In this document: in pieces, positions 1 through 8,619 of the stretch | Layout of the letters: each line of letters starts with the position of its first letter | How positions within the stretch are numbered: position 1 is the stretch's first letter | From: Lutibacter sp. | Lineage (GTDB): Bacteria; Bacteroidota; Bacteroidia; Flavobacteriales; Flavobacteriaceae | NCBI GenBank assembly: GCA_030694935.1 | Contig: JAUYUA010000032.1 | Coordinates: forward strand, 1-40,867 | Direction: 5' to 3' | DNA: 40,867 bases | Notes under the pieces: generated by a model | The model's input: the letters and a program-made list of their open reading frames with translations, nothing else | Databases searched by the model: none | What the model was told of the DNA's origin: nothing | Program-made: the position numbers and the translations under genes

Positions 1-519
1 TGTGATTCAATTTTGTTTGTCCCGTTAGGGACTTTATATTGGTAGCAAAATAGTAAATATAATGTTTTCTGTGCCGTTAGGTACAGCATATTATTGCATC
101 GATTTTAAAATATAACGTTCATTAAATACAAGATTGAATTATATCAATATTTCGTACCTAAAGGCACGAGAATTTAATTCGTTATTGTTTGTTGTTACCC
201 ATATTTTGTCCCTATTGGGACATAAATTTGTTTTGTTTAACACCTCCAATACAATTTAGCCAATGGCGTATTTTCGGTAGTTGCTGTTTTGCCTTGTTTA
301 AGGAGTTTTTGGCGAATGTTAGGGAAAAGTTTGATCATTGTGATTCAATTTTGTTTGTCCCGTTAGGGACTTTATATTGGTAGCAAAATAGTAAATATAA
401 TGTTTTCTGTGCCGTTAGGTACAGCATATTATTGCATCGATTTTAAAATATAACGTTCCTCAAATTCAAGATTGAATTATATCAATATCCTAAACATAAA
501 GGTACGCGAATTTAATTCG
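1..519. repeat. Direct repeat, 338-bp period, built of short stem-loops
   Basis: Bases 1-120 recur almost exactly at 339-458, and similarity continues with substitutions to about 180 and 519. Each copy carries short stem-loops with 5-bp arms and a 4-base loop: 19-32 (GTCCC/GGGAC) and 71-84 (GTGCC/GGTAC), repeated at 357-370 and 409-422. Related stem-loops lie at 153-168 and 209-222. No gene longer than a 33-codon frame is present. The pattern resembles the REP-like interspersed palindromes of Bacteroidetes; that assignment is an inference. It fills the gene-free 540 bases downstream of the MBOAT gene. Confidence 0.8.
237..338 (-). CDS. 33-residue open frame between the two repeat copies
   Basis: An ATG-to-TAA frame of 33 codons fills most of the spacer between the two repeat copies, and its ATG ends exactly where the second copy begins (339). 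The peptide is basic and ends in LAKLYWRC, with no signal peptide or membrane segment. It may be a remnant of a repeat-associated coding sequence or chance. I do not recognise the family with confidence, and no promoter is evident. Confidence 0.2.
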   Translation of the reverse strand: MIKLFPNIRQKLLKQGKTATTENTPLAKLYWRC

Positions 520-540
520 ATTTTTGGTTTTGTCTGATTG

Positions 541-1956
541 CTAAAACTGAAAATAAATAAACTGCTCACCGCTTCCTTGTGCTATTGCTATCAGCAAAAA
601 CATAAAAGCCCAAACAACTCCTAAAACCCATGGAGAGGTTTTTAAGGAAACTTCTTTTAAGGAAGAATTTCTCATAAACCAATGGCAGATAAACATTAAA
701 CCGACCACCACACAAACTTTTAAAATATCGAAGCTTTGCAATATTTTTTCGCCATCTGCATTTAAAAACAACATAGAAGTAATCATATTCCAAGCTATTT
801 TAAATTCTCTCGCCCTAAAAAATACCCAAGTGAAGTTTATACAGGTAAACGTTACCAAAGCCAAAAACATCCCATTCCACACTGTAATTTTAAACGGAAT
901 ATATCGCTTTTGAAGTTTTTCCAATATCAAATAAACTCCGTGCAAACCGCCCCAAACCATAAAAGTCCAAGCGGCGCCGTGCCATAAACCGCCTAAAAGC
1001 ATCGTAATCATAAGAGCGGCGTACATACGTGTAACGCCATATCTATTTCCACCTAAAGGAATATATAAATAATCTTTTAACCAGGAAGACAAAGAAATAT
1101 GCCATCTATTCCAAAAGTCTGAAAATCCGATAGCCGCATAAGGATACTTAAAGTTATCAATTAAACCAATTCCCAACATTAAAGAGATTCCAATGGCGCA
1201 AGTTGAATACCCCGCAAAATCAAAAAATATTTGTCCGGAAAAAGCCAAAGTACCAGACCAGGCATCCCAAAAATTCAACACCTTATCCGATCCAAAAACG
1301 GTGTCGGCAGTATCAGCCAATAAAGTATCCGCCATCACCACTTTTTGAAATAAACCAATGGTCAACAAAAATAATCCCCAAATAAATTGGTTTACAGTCG
1401 CTTTTTTTTCTTCATAAAACTGCGAAATTAAATCGCCGGCTCTTACTATCGGCCCTGCAACCAACTGCGGAAAGAAGGTTACATAAAGCGCAAAATCCAA
1501 AAAAGTTTTTGCCCGTTCGGTCTTTCTATTGTACATATCAATGGTATAAGACATAGTTTGAAAGGTATAAAATGAAATTCCCATAGGCAAAATAATATCC
1601 ATTTTTAGTGGATGGTAATAGATATCTACCGAATTTACCAATGCCGTAAAATTTTCCAATAAAAAATTTCCGTATTTGAAAAAAGCCAAAAAACCCAGAT
1701 TTACAGACATACTCAACAGCAGCCATAGATTTCTAATTTTTTGATTTTCTTCAGTGGCCAACTTATTACCGGTAATCCAATCTATCATTGTTGAAATCCA
1801 AAGTAAAATAACCAATGGCGGATTCCAAAGTCCGTAAAAAACATAACTCGCAAACAAGAGCATTCTTTTTTTGTTGGTCCAGCTGAATAGTTTTGCATAA
1901 TATAAAATCATAACAATGACTAAAAATACGACGAAGCTTAATGAGTTGAATAACAT
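541..1956 (-). CDS. MBOAT family O-acyltransferase (AlgI/PatA/DltB-like)
   Basis: This 471-residue polytopic membrane protein matches the AlgI-like membrane-bound O-acyltransferases, which pass acyl groups across the inner membrane for ester modification of polysaccharides or cell-wall polymers. Family hallmarks are visible: FFPQLVAGPI, then SDFWNRWHISLS followed by a KDYLYIPLGG loop, then GGLWHGAAW with the likely catalytic histidine near residue 326. Hydrophobic segments run along the whole length, which is normal for the family. It starts 2 bases after the stop of the SGNH-like gene, so the two are almost certainly co-transcribed and co-translated, as is usual for MBOAT/SGNH pairs. The acceptor polymer cannot be read from sequence: exopolysaccharide, peptidoglycan and lipopolysaccharide are all possible. 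Confidence 0.9.
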   Translation of the reverse strand: MLFNSLSFVVFLVIVMILYYAKLFSWTNKKRMLLFASYVFYGLWNPPLVILLWISTMIDWITGNKLATEENQKIRNLWLLLSMSVNLGFLAFFKYGNFLLENFTALVNSVDIYYHPLKMDIILPMGISFYTFQTMSYTIDMYNRKTERAKTFLDFALYVTFFPQLVAGPIVRAGDLISQFYEEKKATVNQFIWGLFLLTIGLFQKVVMADTLLADTADTVFGSDKVLNFWDAWSGTLAFSGQIFFDFAGYSTCAIGISLMLGIGLIDNFKYPYAAIGFSDFWNRWHISLSSWLKDYLYIPLGGNRYGVTRMYAALMITMLLGGLWHGAAWTFMVWGGLHGVYLILEKLQKRYIPFKITVWNGMFLALVTFTCINFTWVFFRAREFKIAWNMITSMLFLNADGEKILQSFDILKVCVVVGLMFICHWFMRNSSLKEVSLKTSPWVLGVVWAFMFLLIAIAQGSGEQFIYFQF

Positions 1957-1958
1957 AA

Positions 1959-2987
1959 TTAGTTGGTTTTATAATTGGTTAATGCACCATCTTTGATCAT
2001 TATTTTCACCAATTCCGTTGTGAAAAATTGCGCATCAGTAGCAGATAGATGGGACCATTCTGGACATTCCAAATTCTTAAATTGTTCATAATCCTCAAAA
2101 TGGTAACTTTTCACTTGCGCCTGTTTCACCAAATCGTCATAAAACTGATTTCTTGGCAATCCCATATTTTCTGCCATTCTAACGCCGCCACTTGAAGGGC
2201 ATCTAACTAAAATAACCTTTCCTCCTTTTTCTTCAAATTTCTTTAGATCGGCCAAAAAGAAATCCATCGTCGATTTTTTATCGGGTGGCGGAGCGCCTTT
2301 CCCAAAAAACATCCAAACTTTTTTGATGGAATTTGCATAAGCAGTATCGGTTACCGTAATTTCTTTCATTTTCAAATTTCTGTCTTTTGCTATTTCACCA
2401 AATGAGTGAAAAGGCGGCATTGGATCAGGAACCCTTTCCCCTACTTTAATTTTGCCGATTAATTCCTTTAATTTCAGGCCATCAACTCCTTCATCTTCGC
2501 TTAAAAAGGCGAAATTTTTCTGAAGTGGCACTGATAAAGCGTGATTTGACCGCTGTGCATAGGTTCTTTTATGATAATAATCTACCCGTGATTGCGGCCA
2601 TTCCCAAGGTTGCGCTTTTGGAAATGTGGTAGAAAAAAATAAACCTGGTGTTACGCCCACTAAAACAGTTCCCTTAAAATCTGTTTTTTCAACAATGTCG
2701 TGAAAAACCGGCAAGGGAGAAGACCCTACGCAAGCGAGCTGAATTGGGCGTTTCCCTGTTTCATTTTCCCATTCATTTAGCTGAATATCGAAGAGCACGC
2801 GTGATGATCCAATAAGCACTACATCGTGGTCAGATGCTTTTTCTAACCTCGATCGCTGTACTGACCATAGACTTTCATTGTCATCCAAAGTTGGATAAAA
2901 GCCTTGTGTGCGCCAATAAAATTCCCAACCGCCAAGGCCAATTACGCTTAATGCAAAAGCAATAATTAAGGATTGTTTTAAATACAT
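1959..2987 (-). CDS. SGNH-hydrolase-like partner of the MBOAT acyltransferase
   Basis: This 342-residue protein has one N-terminal hydrophobic anchor (about residues 5-22) and then an extracytoplasmic domain. VVLIGSSRVLFD around residues 57-67 looks like SGNH block I with a serine nucleophile near 62. A C-terminal WSHLS with His about 313 fits the His end of the catalytic set, although the usual upstream Asp is not obvious. Proteins of this type (AlgJ/AlgX, PatB, DltD) transfer or remove acyl groups delivered by MBOAT partners. The gene lies 2 bases upstream of the MBOAT gene and 30 bases after the peptidase gene. The pairing is strong evidence for the role; the substrate is unknown. Confidence 0.7.
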   Translation of the reverse strand: MYLKQSLIIAFALSVIGLGGWEFYWRTQGFYPTLDDNESLWSVQRSRLEKASDHDVVLIGSSRVLFDIQLNEWENETGKRPIQLACVGSSPLPVFHDIVEKTDFKGTVLVGVTPGLFFSTTFPKAQPWEWPQSRVDYYHKRTYAQRSNHALSVPLQKNFAFLSEDEGVDGLKLKELIGKIKVGERVPDPMPPFHSFGEIAKDRNLKMKEITVTDTAYANSIKKVWMFFGKGAPPPDKKSTMDFFLADLKKFEEKGGKVILVRCPSSGGVRMAENMGLPRNQFYDDLVKQAQVKSYHFEDYEQFKNLECPEWSHLSATDAQFFTTELVKIMIKDGALTNYKTN

Positions 2988-3017
2988 AATGATTGATTTT
3001 AGTTAGTTTTAAATCAG

Positions 3018-4058
3018 TTAAAATTTCCCTTCATTAACATCCTTAATGAATTTTATCAATCCACTGAAATAGGTTTGAGGATCGTCAAATTGTGAACAAT
3101 GGCTTCCGTTGGTGGTTACACTTCGTCCTTTTTGTACCTCAGTGGCCATCCATTGCATATATTTTGGATCCATAGTGTCGTATTTTGCACCAAGCATTAA
3201 GGTTGGGACTTTAATTTCTTTGAGTCTATTGGATACATCCCAATTTTTTAGGGAGGCATTACCCGTCATACCAAATTCACTGTGGCCTTGCATAAAAACA
3301 TAAATATTTGGGTTAAGATGCCCAAAAAGTAAGTTGATGGATTTTGGCCATTTTTCCAAAGGCATTCTCAAAATGTGTTCTGTATAATAATGATTCATTA
3401 AAAGCTCGCTATATTTCGGATTCTTAAAATCGTTATTTGCTTCCATAGCCATAATTTCCTTAAAAACTTCAGGACTCATTTGTGGCCCTAAAACCTCATT
3501 GGCATATTTGGTATATGCCGGAGCGCTCGCCATCATATTTGATATGATAAGTCCTTTTAAATTATCCTGATATTTCAAAGCATATTCCATCGCCAAAATT
3601 CCTCCCCAAGATTGTCCCAGCAAATAAAAATTGTCTTTATTCAAATTCAGCGCTTTGCGTACTTGTTCTACCTCTTCCACAAAATGCTCCGTTGTCCATA
3701 AAGTAGAATCATTAGGTTTGTCGCTATAATAGGAATCTAACTGATCGTAGTAGATGTATTCAATTTCTTCATTGGGAAGATAGCCATCAAAATTTCCAAA
3801 TTGTTCGTGGGTGCCTCCAGGTCCGCCGTGCAGCAGCAAAACACGCATTTTCGGATTGTTGCCCACACGTTTTGTGTAAACGTTAAAAGTACCTTTTGGT
3901 GTGGTGATGGGAATCATTTTAATGCCGCCTGTTAGTTGGTCATCGCTGTTGGAGTAATCGAAATAAGAAGAAACACTTTCTCTTGCTGATTTTTCTTTTT
4001 CAGCACAAGAAATAAAAAGTAATGTTAAAATAAATAGATAAAAAATGTTGTTTTTCAT
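3018..4058 (-). CDS. Alpha/beta-hydrolase lipoprotein, proline iminopeptidase-like (S33)
   Basis: The 346-residue product begins with a lipoprotein signal (lipobox LFISC, lipidated Cys18), so it should be membrane-anchored outside the cytoplasm. HGGPGG near residue 77 is the oxyanion-hole motif of proline iminopeptidases. GQSWGG places the nucleophile at Ser150; Asp294 or Asp297 and His320 (NGSHCSQFDDP) complete the triad. S33 enzymes release N-terminal proline or other residues from short peptides, but members also act as epoxide hydrolases or esterases. Spacing to the AmpG-like transporter gene upstream is 21 bases, and a dipeptidase lies beyond it, which favours peptide breakdown. Confidence 0.85.
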   Translation of the reverse strand: MKNNIFYLFILTLLFISCAEKEKSARESVSSYFDYSNSDDQLTGGIKMIPITTPKGTFNVYTKRVGNNPKMRVLLLHGGPGGTHEQFGNFDGYLPNEEIEYIYYDQLDSYYSDKPNDSTLWTTEHFVEEVEQVRKALNLNKDNFYLLGQSWGGILAMEYALKYQDNLKGLIISNMMASAPAYTKYANEVLGPQMSPEVFKEIMAMEANNDFKNPKYSELLMNHYYTEHILRMPLEKWPKSINLLFGHLNPNIYVFMQGHSEFGMTGNASLKNWDVSNRLKEIKVPTLMLGAKYDTMDPKYMQWMATEVQKGRSVTTNGSHCSQFDDPQTYFSGLIKFIKDVNEGKF

Positions 4059-4079
4059 GATGGTTGATTTTAGGTTGAT

Positions 4080-5444
4080 TTATTTGTCAATTTTCACGTT
4101 CAATAGTGCTAAATTTTCGTGGGCAATGGTAAATCCATCGATGTGATTTTTATGTTTAATAAAATTTATAAACTGAATAAAAACGAGCATTGTCAAAGGC
4201 AAAATTGCGATCCATAAGAACATTAAATCCCAAGTCAAATTTTCTTTTAAGGACCCTAAAAGTCCGGCACCCCAAGCTCTGCCCATATTGGAAAGTGCCA
4301 TAAATAAGGTGAATTGTGTTGCGGCAACCGTACTCCAGCACAGTTGCATACAAATAGCAAATACGGCAATACAAAGAAATGTATAACCCGCATAATACGC
4401 CAAAATGAAAATATAGACCATCAAATCATTATGCCACAAAGAGGGTAAAAACGCAAAACTTGTTAAGGTGAGTATCAGAAAAATAAGATAGATAGACAAC
4501 ATTCTTCTTTTTCCAAAAAAATCGACCAATGCACCACCTACAAATAAGCCAAGAAAACCACCAAATATGGTGCTTGCAGAATAAACTTCGGAATAAGAAG
4601 TATTTGTCCAGCCCAATTCCTGAATGGTAAAAACCGGTAACAAAGTGTCCATCAAACCAAACATAATTCCAATAATAAAAGTTGCAATCCCCATAATTAT
4701 GCTTGAAGGAAGCACAACCACTTTTAAAGTACTTCTTAAAATTTGGCTCCAGCTTTCCAATTGCACGGTTTTGGAAGCAATTGACGCCTCACCTTTTGTC
4801 CAGGGCATGAGTTTTTCTCCGGGCCGCTCTCTAAAACATATTGGAACCAACATAATTAGCATAACTGATATAGACAAAGAAGCTACCGCGATCGAAAATC
4901 CGATGAGATTAATTAATGTGGTGCCAACAATTAAAGACAAGGCGGTGCCAATGGTTTTTGAGCCCCACATTATACCGTTGGCCCTTGCTTGTTCACTTGG
5001 CGGGACAACATCTATGGCCATTCCGTCAGTAGCAACATCCTGAAATGCTCCAAAAAAGCTGATAAAAAATCCTGAAATCATCAATCCAGTTAAATTATTA
5101 AGCGGATCATTCACAAAGGCAATGCTTAAAAAACTTAAGATCAAACCCATCTGACCAAGAATTACCCAAGGTCTTTTTCTTCCCATCGATAAAATGGTAT
5201 AGCGATCCATCAATGGCGCCACAATTATTTTAAAACTCCAAGGAATCCCAATTACTGCAACAAAGCTGCCTATTTCCATAGGTGTTTTTCCATTCATTGC
5301 CAACCAGGCCGGAATGGCAAAATAGGTGATGCCTTCCGGAATGCCTTGCGCTATATAAAGAGCCGAAAAATTCAAATACCTTAGCACGGTGTTCTCTGTT
5401 AAAAACAGGTTGCTTTTTTCCATAAATGCTTTTGCGCGTTTCAT
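4080..5444 (-). CDS. MFS transporter, AmpG/PAT-like
   Basis: This 454-residue protein has roughly twelve hydrophobic segments. The conserved loop after the second segment, APLMDRY followed by GRKRPW, is characteristic of AmpG and related peptide/acetyl-CoA transporter (PAT) MFS members. AmpG imports anhydro-muropeptides from the periplasm; other relatives carry siderophores, acetyl-CoA or small peptides, so the cargo is not certain. It sits between a secreted peptidase gene and an exported M19 dipeptidase gene with gaps of 21 and 22 bases, which implies one transcript and a peptide or muropeptide cargo. An alternative start at Met8 is possible; the first ATG was kept because no signal decides between them. 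Confidence 0.85.
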   Translation of the reverse strand: MKRAKAFMEKSNLFLTENTVLRYLNFSALYIAQGIPEGITYFAIPAWLAMNGKTPMEIGSFVAVIGIPWSFKIIVAPLMDRYTILSMGRKRPWVILGQMGLILSFLSIAFVNDPLNNLTGLMISGFFISFFGAFQDVATDGMAIDVVPPSEQARANGIMWGSKTIGTALSLIVGTTLINLIGFSIAVASLSISVMLIMLVPICFRERPGEKLMPWTKGEASIASKTVQLESWSQILRSTLKVVVLPSSIIMGIATFIIGIMFGLMDTLLPVFTIQELGWTNTSYSEVYSASTIFGGFLGLFVGGALVDFFGKRRMLSIYLIFLILTLTSFAFLPSLWHNDLMVYIFILAYYAGYTFLCIAVFAICMQLCWSTVAATQFTLFMALSNMGRAWGAGLLGSLKENLTWDLMFLWIAILPLTMLVFIQFINFIKHKNHIDGFTIAHENLALLNVKIDK

Positions 5445-5466
5445 TGGCTTTTGGTTTTATTTGATT

Positions 5467-6648
5467 TTATTTTGATTTATTTTTTGATTCATTCGCTTTT
5501 AAAACCCTTAAAAAATTACCGCCCAAAATTTTAGTGATGTCCTTTTTACTGTAGCCTTTTTCAATCAAAGCTTTTGTAATGAGTGGATAATTAGTAACAT
5601 CATCCAGCTCTTGCGGCGGTGATTGAATTCCATCGAAGTCGGAACCAATACCAACATAATCTGCTCCAACCAATTTTATAATGTACTCAATATTGTCTAT
5701 TAATACTGATAATGGAACTCTAAATGGCTCGACTTCATTTTTATATTTATTAAATAAAAAATCTTCTGATTGGAATTCATTCATACCATCTGCAGTTAAT
5801 GATTCCTCTTCAGTGGAATGTTTCGCAAAAAAGTCAGTCACTTTTTTGATATAATTATTATCCAAAAAAGCGGAATAAAAATTCATCTGAATAACGCCGC
5901 CATTTTTAGCGATGGCTTTAATTTGTTCGTCGTTTAAATTGCGTTGGTGCTGGCACAAAGCATAAACCGCGCTGTGCGAGGCAATGATTGGTTTTGTGGT
6001 GGTATTGATCACATCCCAAAAAGTTTGTACGCCAACGTGAGAAATATCCACCATCATTCCCAATGCATTCATTTTTTGAACCACTTGTTTTCCAAAATCC
6101 GATAAACCGCTTTTTGTTATGTCATTGTTGAAGGTTTCATCATAAGCACTTGATGCCCAATCCGTTGAATTGTTCCACGTAAGCGTCATATATCTGGCAC
6201 CCCGATTGTAAAATATTTCCAATTTATCCAAATCATTTTCAATCATATGTCCGCCTTCCACCCCAAACATTGCGGCTATTTTTTTTTGATTTACGACTTT
6301 AAGCAATGCTTTGCGGTTGGCAACTTTAACAATTTTATCCGGATTTCGTTTTACCACAGCATCCAAAGAATCCATTTGTTGATTGGCATAAGCGTAAGGA
6401 TTTACCTGAGTACCGTCGCAAAACACCGAAAAGAGCTGCAAATCAACGCCTCCTTTTTTTAATCTTGATAAATCACTGTGGGTTTTTCCTGTTAAATCAG
6501 TATCTAATGCAAAGCCATTATCCACTATTTTCATCAAAATATCGTTGTGCGTATCTATCAAAATAGCTTTATCATGTAATTTCTGATAAGACTGAGCAAA
6601 GAATTGCTGTGCAAATAATATGCTGATGATTAAAATTTTTACTTTCAT
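5467..6648 (-). CDS. Exported membrane dipeptidase (peptidase M19, renal dipeptidase family)
   Basis: The 393-residue protein starts with a signal peptide ending at about FFAQS. The zinc ligands of M19 metallopeptidases are all present: His34 and Asp36 in DTHND, Glu131 in GVEGGH, His204 in DISHVG and His225 in ASHSAVY. A GIGSDFDG motif lies near the C-terminus. M19 enzymes split dipeptides and often accept a D-residue at the C-terminal position, relevant to both nutrient dipeptides and cell-wall fragments. It is 22 bases upstream of the AmpG-like transporter gene and 28 bases after the cytochrome c gene. Length and motif order are normal. Confidence 0.93.
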   Translation of the reverse strand: MKVKILIISILFAQQFFAQSYQKLHDKAILIDTHNDILMKIVDNGFALDTDLTGKTHSDLSRLKKGGVDLQLFSVFCDGTQVNPYAYANQQMDSLDAVVKRNPDKIVKVANRKALLKVVNQKKIAAMFGVEGGHMIENDLDKLEIFYNRGARYMTLTWNNSTDWASSAYDETFNNDITKSGLSDFGKQVVQKMNALGMMVDISHVGVQTFWDVINTTTKPIIASHSAVYALCQHQRNLNDEQIKAIAKNGGVIQMNFYSAFLDNNYIKKVTDFFAKHSTEEESLTADGMNEFQSEDFLFNKYKNEVEPFRVPLSVLIDNIEYIIKLVGADYVGIGSDFDGIQSPPQELDDVTNYPLITKALIEKGYSKKDITKILGGNFLRVLKANESKNKSK

Positions 6649-6676
6649 TTATGTAACTATGTAACAGGGTTATTAT

Positions 6677-7273
6677 TTACAAACCTGTTGGCGGAATAGG
6701 ATTGGGAACTATGTTTTTTATTGGCTTAACAGTTTTAAAATATTCAAACATCGCTCGTAAATCACTATCTGTTAAATTTTTAAAATTTTGCCAAGGCATT
6801 GGCGGTAATAACATCCTTTGATCTTTAATACCTTTAAATTTACCTTCTCTTAGTGCCGTTTTAAAATTATCAAAAGTCCAATTACCCATTCCTGTTTCAT
6901 CGGGTGTTAAATTTGCGGCGAATGATACACCCCAAGGCCCAACAAAAGCTGTTAAACTATTGTTCATAAAAATCCATTTGCCCGGACCAATATTATTTTT
7001 ATCTATTTTGTATAAAGTTTCATCACTTGGATGACCGCTAAAACGCCTGTCTAAATCGGGAACTGGACCTTGAGGTGTCATTTTCTTTGGAGAATGGCAG
7101 TCATCACAACCTATCGCATTGACCAAATATGAACCCCTTGCAACTAATTCTTGAAGGGTATCAATACTTTTATACTGTTCATTTTGATTTATTCCAACTG
7201 TCTTTTTGTCTTTGCAATTTGATAAAAGTATAAGAGCCACAAAACAGCAACTGTAAAAAATTATTTTTTTCAT
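6677..7273 (-). CDS. Lipoprotein c-type cytochrome, single haem
   Basis: The 198-residue product has a lipoprotein signal with lipobox LLSNC (Cys20). One haem-binding CxxCH is present at residues 56-60 (CDDCH). LPPMPWQN near residue 156 supplies the likely axial methionine (about Met159). The order GCDDCHSPK, FSGHP, LTPDE and LPPMPW is that of small monohaem cytochromes that pass electrons in periplasmic dehydrogenase chains. No dehydrogenase or oxidase is encoded beside it; the next gene downstream, 28 bases away, is the M19 dipeptidase. Its redox partner is therefore unknown, and the operon link to the peptidases is positional only. Confidence 0.9.
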   Translation of the reverse strand: MKKIIFYSCCFVALILLSNCKDKKTVGINQNEQYKSIDTLQELVARGSYLVNAIGCDDCHSPKKMTPQGPVPDLDRRFSGHPSDETLYKIDKNNIGPGKWIFMNNSLTAFVGPWGVSFAANLTPDETGMGNWTFDNFKTALREGKFKGIKDQRMLLPPMPWQNFKNLTDSDLRAMFEYFKTVKPIKNIVPNPIPPTGL

Positions 7274-7337
7274 TTTGATAAATTTTTAAGTTAATATTCA
7301 GTTTTTAATTTATTGATTTTGGTATATTTTTTTAACA

Positions 7338-7787
7338 TTATTCACCAACGCTGTTCACTTCAATCCAATAGCCGTCAGGATCCTGAAAATATATTTGTTT
7401 AATTCCGTCTGCGCGAATGCTTATTTTATTTTGGGTTCCAGGCCAATCAGAATAATTGATTTTCTTTGCTTCCAATGTTTTGATATAGGTATCGTAATTA
7501 GAAGTTGTCAATGCAAAATGCACAGCTTTATTGGTGGAAACAGGTTCTTTCAAAATGGAAACAAGGTGTAATTCTTTTCGTTCTCCAAAAGAAAACCAAC
7601 GAATACCTTCCATTTTTGTGCGATTGGTGATTTCCTTCAACTGTAACACATCTTTGTAGAAAATAGCAGATTTATCGACGTCTTTTACCGATAATGCGAT
7701 GTGATTAAAAGTTAATTGGCTAGTTTCCTGTGCTTGAAGCATTCCGAAAAAAGTAAGAAAAATAAGAAGTAATGTTGGTTTTATCAT
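7338..7787 (-). CDS. Exported VOC-superfamily (glyoxalase-like) protein
   Basis: Translation from the ATG at 7787 gives 149 residues beginning with a clean signal peptide (MIKPTLLLIFLTFFGMLQAQ). The longer frame from 7826 adds 13 residues that would spoil it, so the inner start is preferred. The body has the betaalphabetabetabeta pattern of the vicinal oxygen chelate fold: LTFNHIALSV at the start, ELHLVS in the middle and DGYWIEVN at the end, with potential metal ligands His and Glu. Most VOC enzymes are cytoplasmic, so an exported copy is notable, though exported ones occur in Bacteroidetes. Catalytic activity cannot be inferred. It lies 64 bases upstream of the cytochrome gene. Confidence 0.8.
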   Translation of the reverse strand: MIKPTLLLIFLTFFGMLQAQETSQLTFNHIALSVKDVDKSAIFYKDVLQLKEITNRTKMEGIRWFSFGERKELHLVSILKEPVSTNKAVHFALTTSNYDTYIKTLEAKKINYSDWPGTQNKISIRADGIKQIYFQDPDGYWIEVNSVGE

Positions 7788-7907
7788 TAGAATAATTTTA
7801 TTTACAAATAGGATTTTCCAGTTCAACAGTTCAAAATCCCTAAAATATTTAACAGCTCATTATATTAGCGGAAATTCTTTTTTAAGAAAATAAATTGCTT
7901 TTATACT

Positions 7908-7933
7908 GAGGGAGCATTTCAAAATACTCCCTC
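7908..7933 (-). terminator. Hairpin after the DUF4440 lipoprotein gene
   Basis: Arms GAGGGAG (7908-7914) and CTCCCTC (7927-7933) pair perfectly, and the stem extends inward through a G.U pair. It begins 19 bases after the stop codon at 7952. No T-run follows on the minus strand, so it could be a weak terminator or an mRNA 3'-end stabiliser. Confidence 0.45.
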
Positions 7934-7951
7934 TGGATAAAATCTTTTAAA

Positions 7952-8479
7952 CTATTTTACTATTGCGTCAGTATTGTAAATATCCCTTATGCATATATAT
8001 TTCCCGTCACGCTTTTCCCAGATAGCCATATATTTACCTGTTCTGACAACTTTGCCTGATGCATCTTTTGATATGGCGGTGCCAATCTCAGTGACTGTGT
8101 TTCCATCACCAAATACCTCAAGCGTCTCATAAGCAACGGTTTCTCCTTGGGTTCTTTTTGCAAGACTTTGTTCTGTATCCTTTTGAATAGCAGCTTTTCC
8201 CACTATCATCGGAGCATTATTGGACATGCTAATTGCATCATCCGAATAAAATGCGGCAATGGCATTTGCATTGCGGGCATTGTCAGCTGTAGCCCAGTCA
8301 TTTTCCAAGGCTTGAATCTCAGCTTTTATAGTGGCCATATCAGCTTTAGCGACTACAGGTTCTGCCGTTATAGCTGGTTCCATTTCAGTTTTTTTATCGG
8401 GTTGTGAGTTACACCCAAAAGCGAAAATGGAAATTGCAAGGCCCAGGATTGCAAGTTTAAAATTGTTCTGATTGTTCAT
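7952..8479 (-). CDS. NTF2-like lipoprotein (DUF4440/SnoaL-like)
   Basis: The 175-residue product has a lipoprotein signal with lipobox FAFGC and then a charged linker. The domain from about residue 48 reads as a DUF4440/ketosteroid-isomerase-like cone: IQALENDWATADNARNANAI, FYSDDAI, then WEKRDGKYICIRDIYN at the end. These folds bind or isomerise small hydrophobic molecules, but many secreted members have no known activity. It stands alone, with 140 bases upstream and 164 downstream, and a hairpin follows its stop. It is one of four NTF2-like exported proteins between 7952 and 11852. Confidence 0.8.
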   Translation of the reverse strand: MNNQNNFKLAILGLAISIFAFGCNSQPDKKTEMEPAITAEPVVAKADMATIKAEIQALENDWATADNARNANAIAAFYSDDAISMSNNAPMIVGKAAIQKDTEQSLAKRTQGETVAYETLEVFGDGNTVTEIGTAISKDASGKVVRTGKYMAIWEKRDGKYICIRDIYNTDAIVK

Positions 8480-8619
8480 TTTATTTTATATTAAGTTTTG
8501 CCTACTCTGTTCGGTTTTTGGCTTACCCCGTTTTTTTGTTCATTTAATTCAACCCATTCTAATTTTATTTCTTTGTTAAGGCTGAGGATTTTAAATTGTC
8601 TTTGTTCTATTTCCGTTGA

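Noticed and set aside
189-383. A 64-codon plus-strand frame across the left repeats
   Set aside because: It runs through repeat stem-loops, has no promoter or recognisable motif, and is better explained as repeat sequence.
1-540. A CRISPR array in the left-edge repeats
   Set aside because: Only two long copies with a 338-bp period exist; repeat and spacer lengths do not fit CRISPR.
971-981. A TGGCACG (sigma-54 -24-like) match on the minus strand
   Set aside because: It lies inside the MBOAT coding sequence at the catalytic histidine codon and lacks a -12 element.
4624-5043. A 139-codon plus-strand frame opposite the AmpG-like gene
   Set aside because: It is a complementary-strand shadow of a clear membrane transporter gene, with no signal of its own.
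8496-8525. A TTTTGCC/TTTTGGC pair about 20 bp apart upstream of the DUF4440 lipoprotein gene, similar to the proposed HTCS operator
   Set aside because: It has the opposite orientation, a 20-bp period and weaker matching, so it is not good enough to call a second site.
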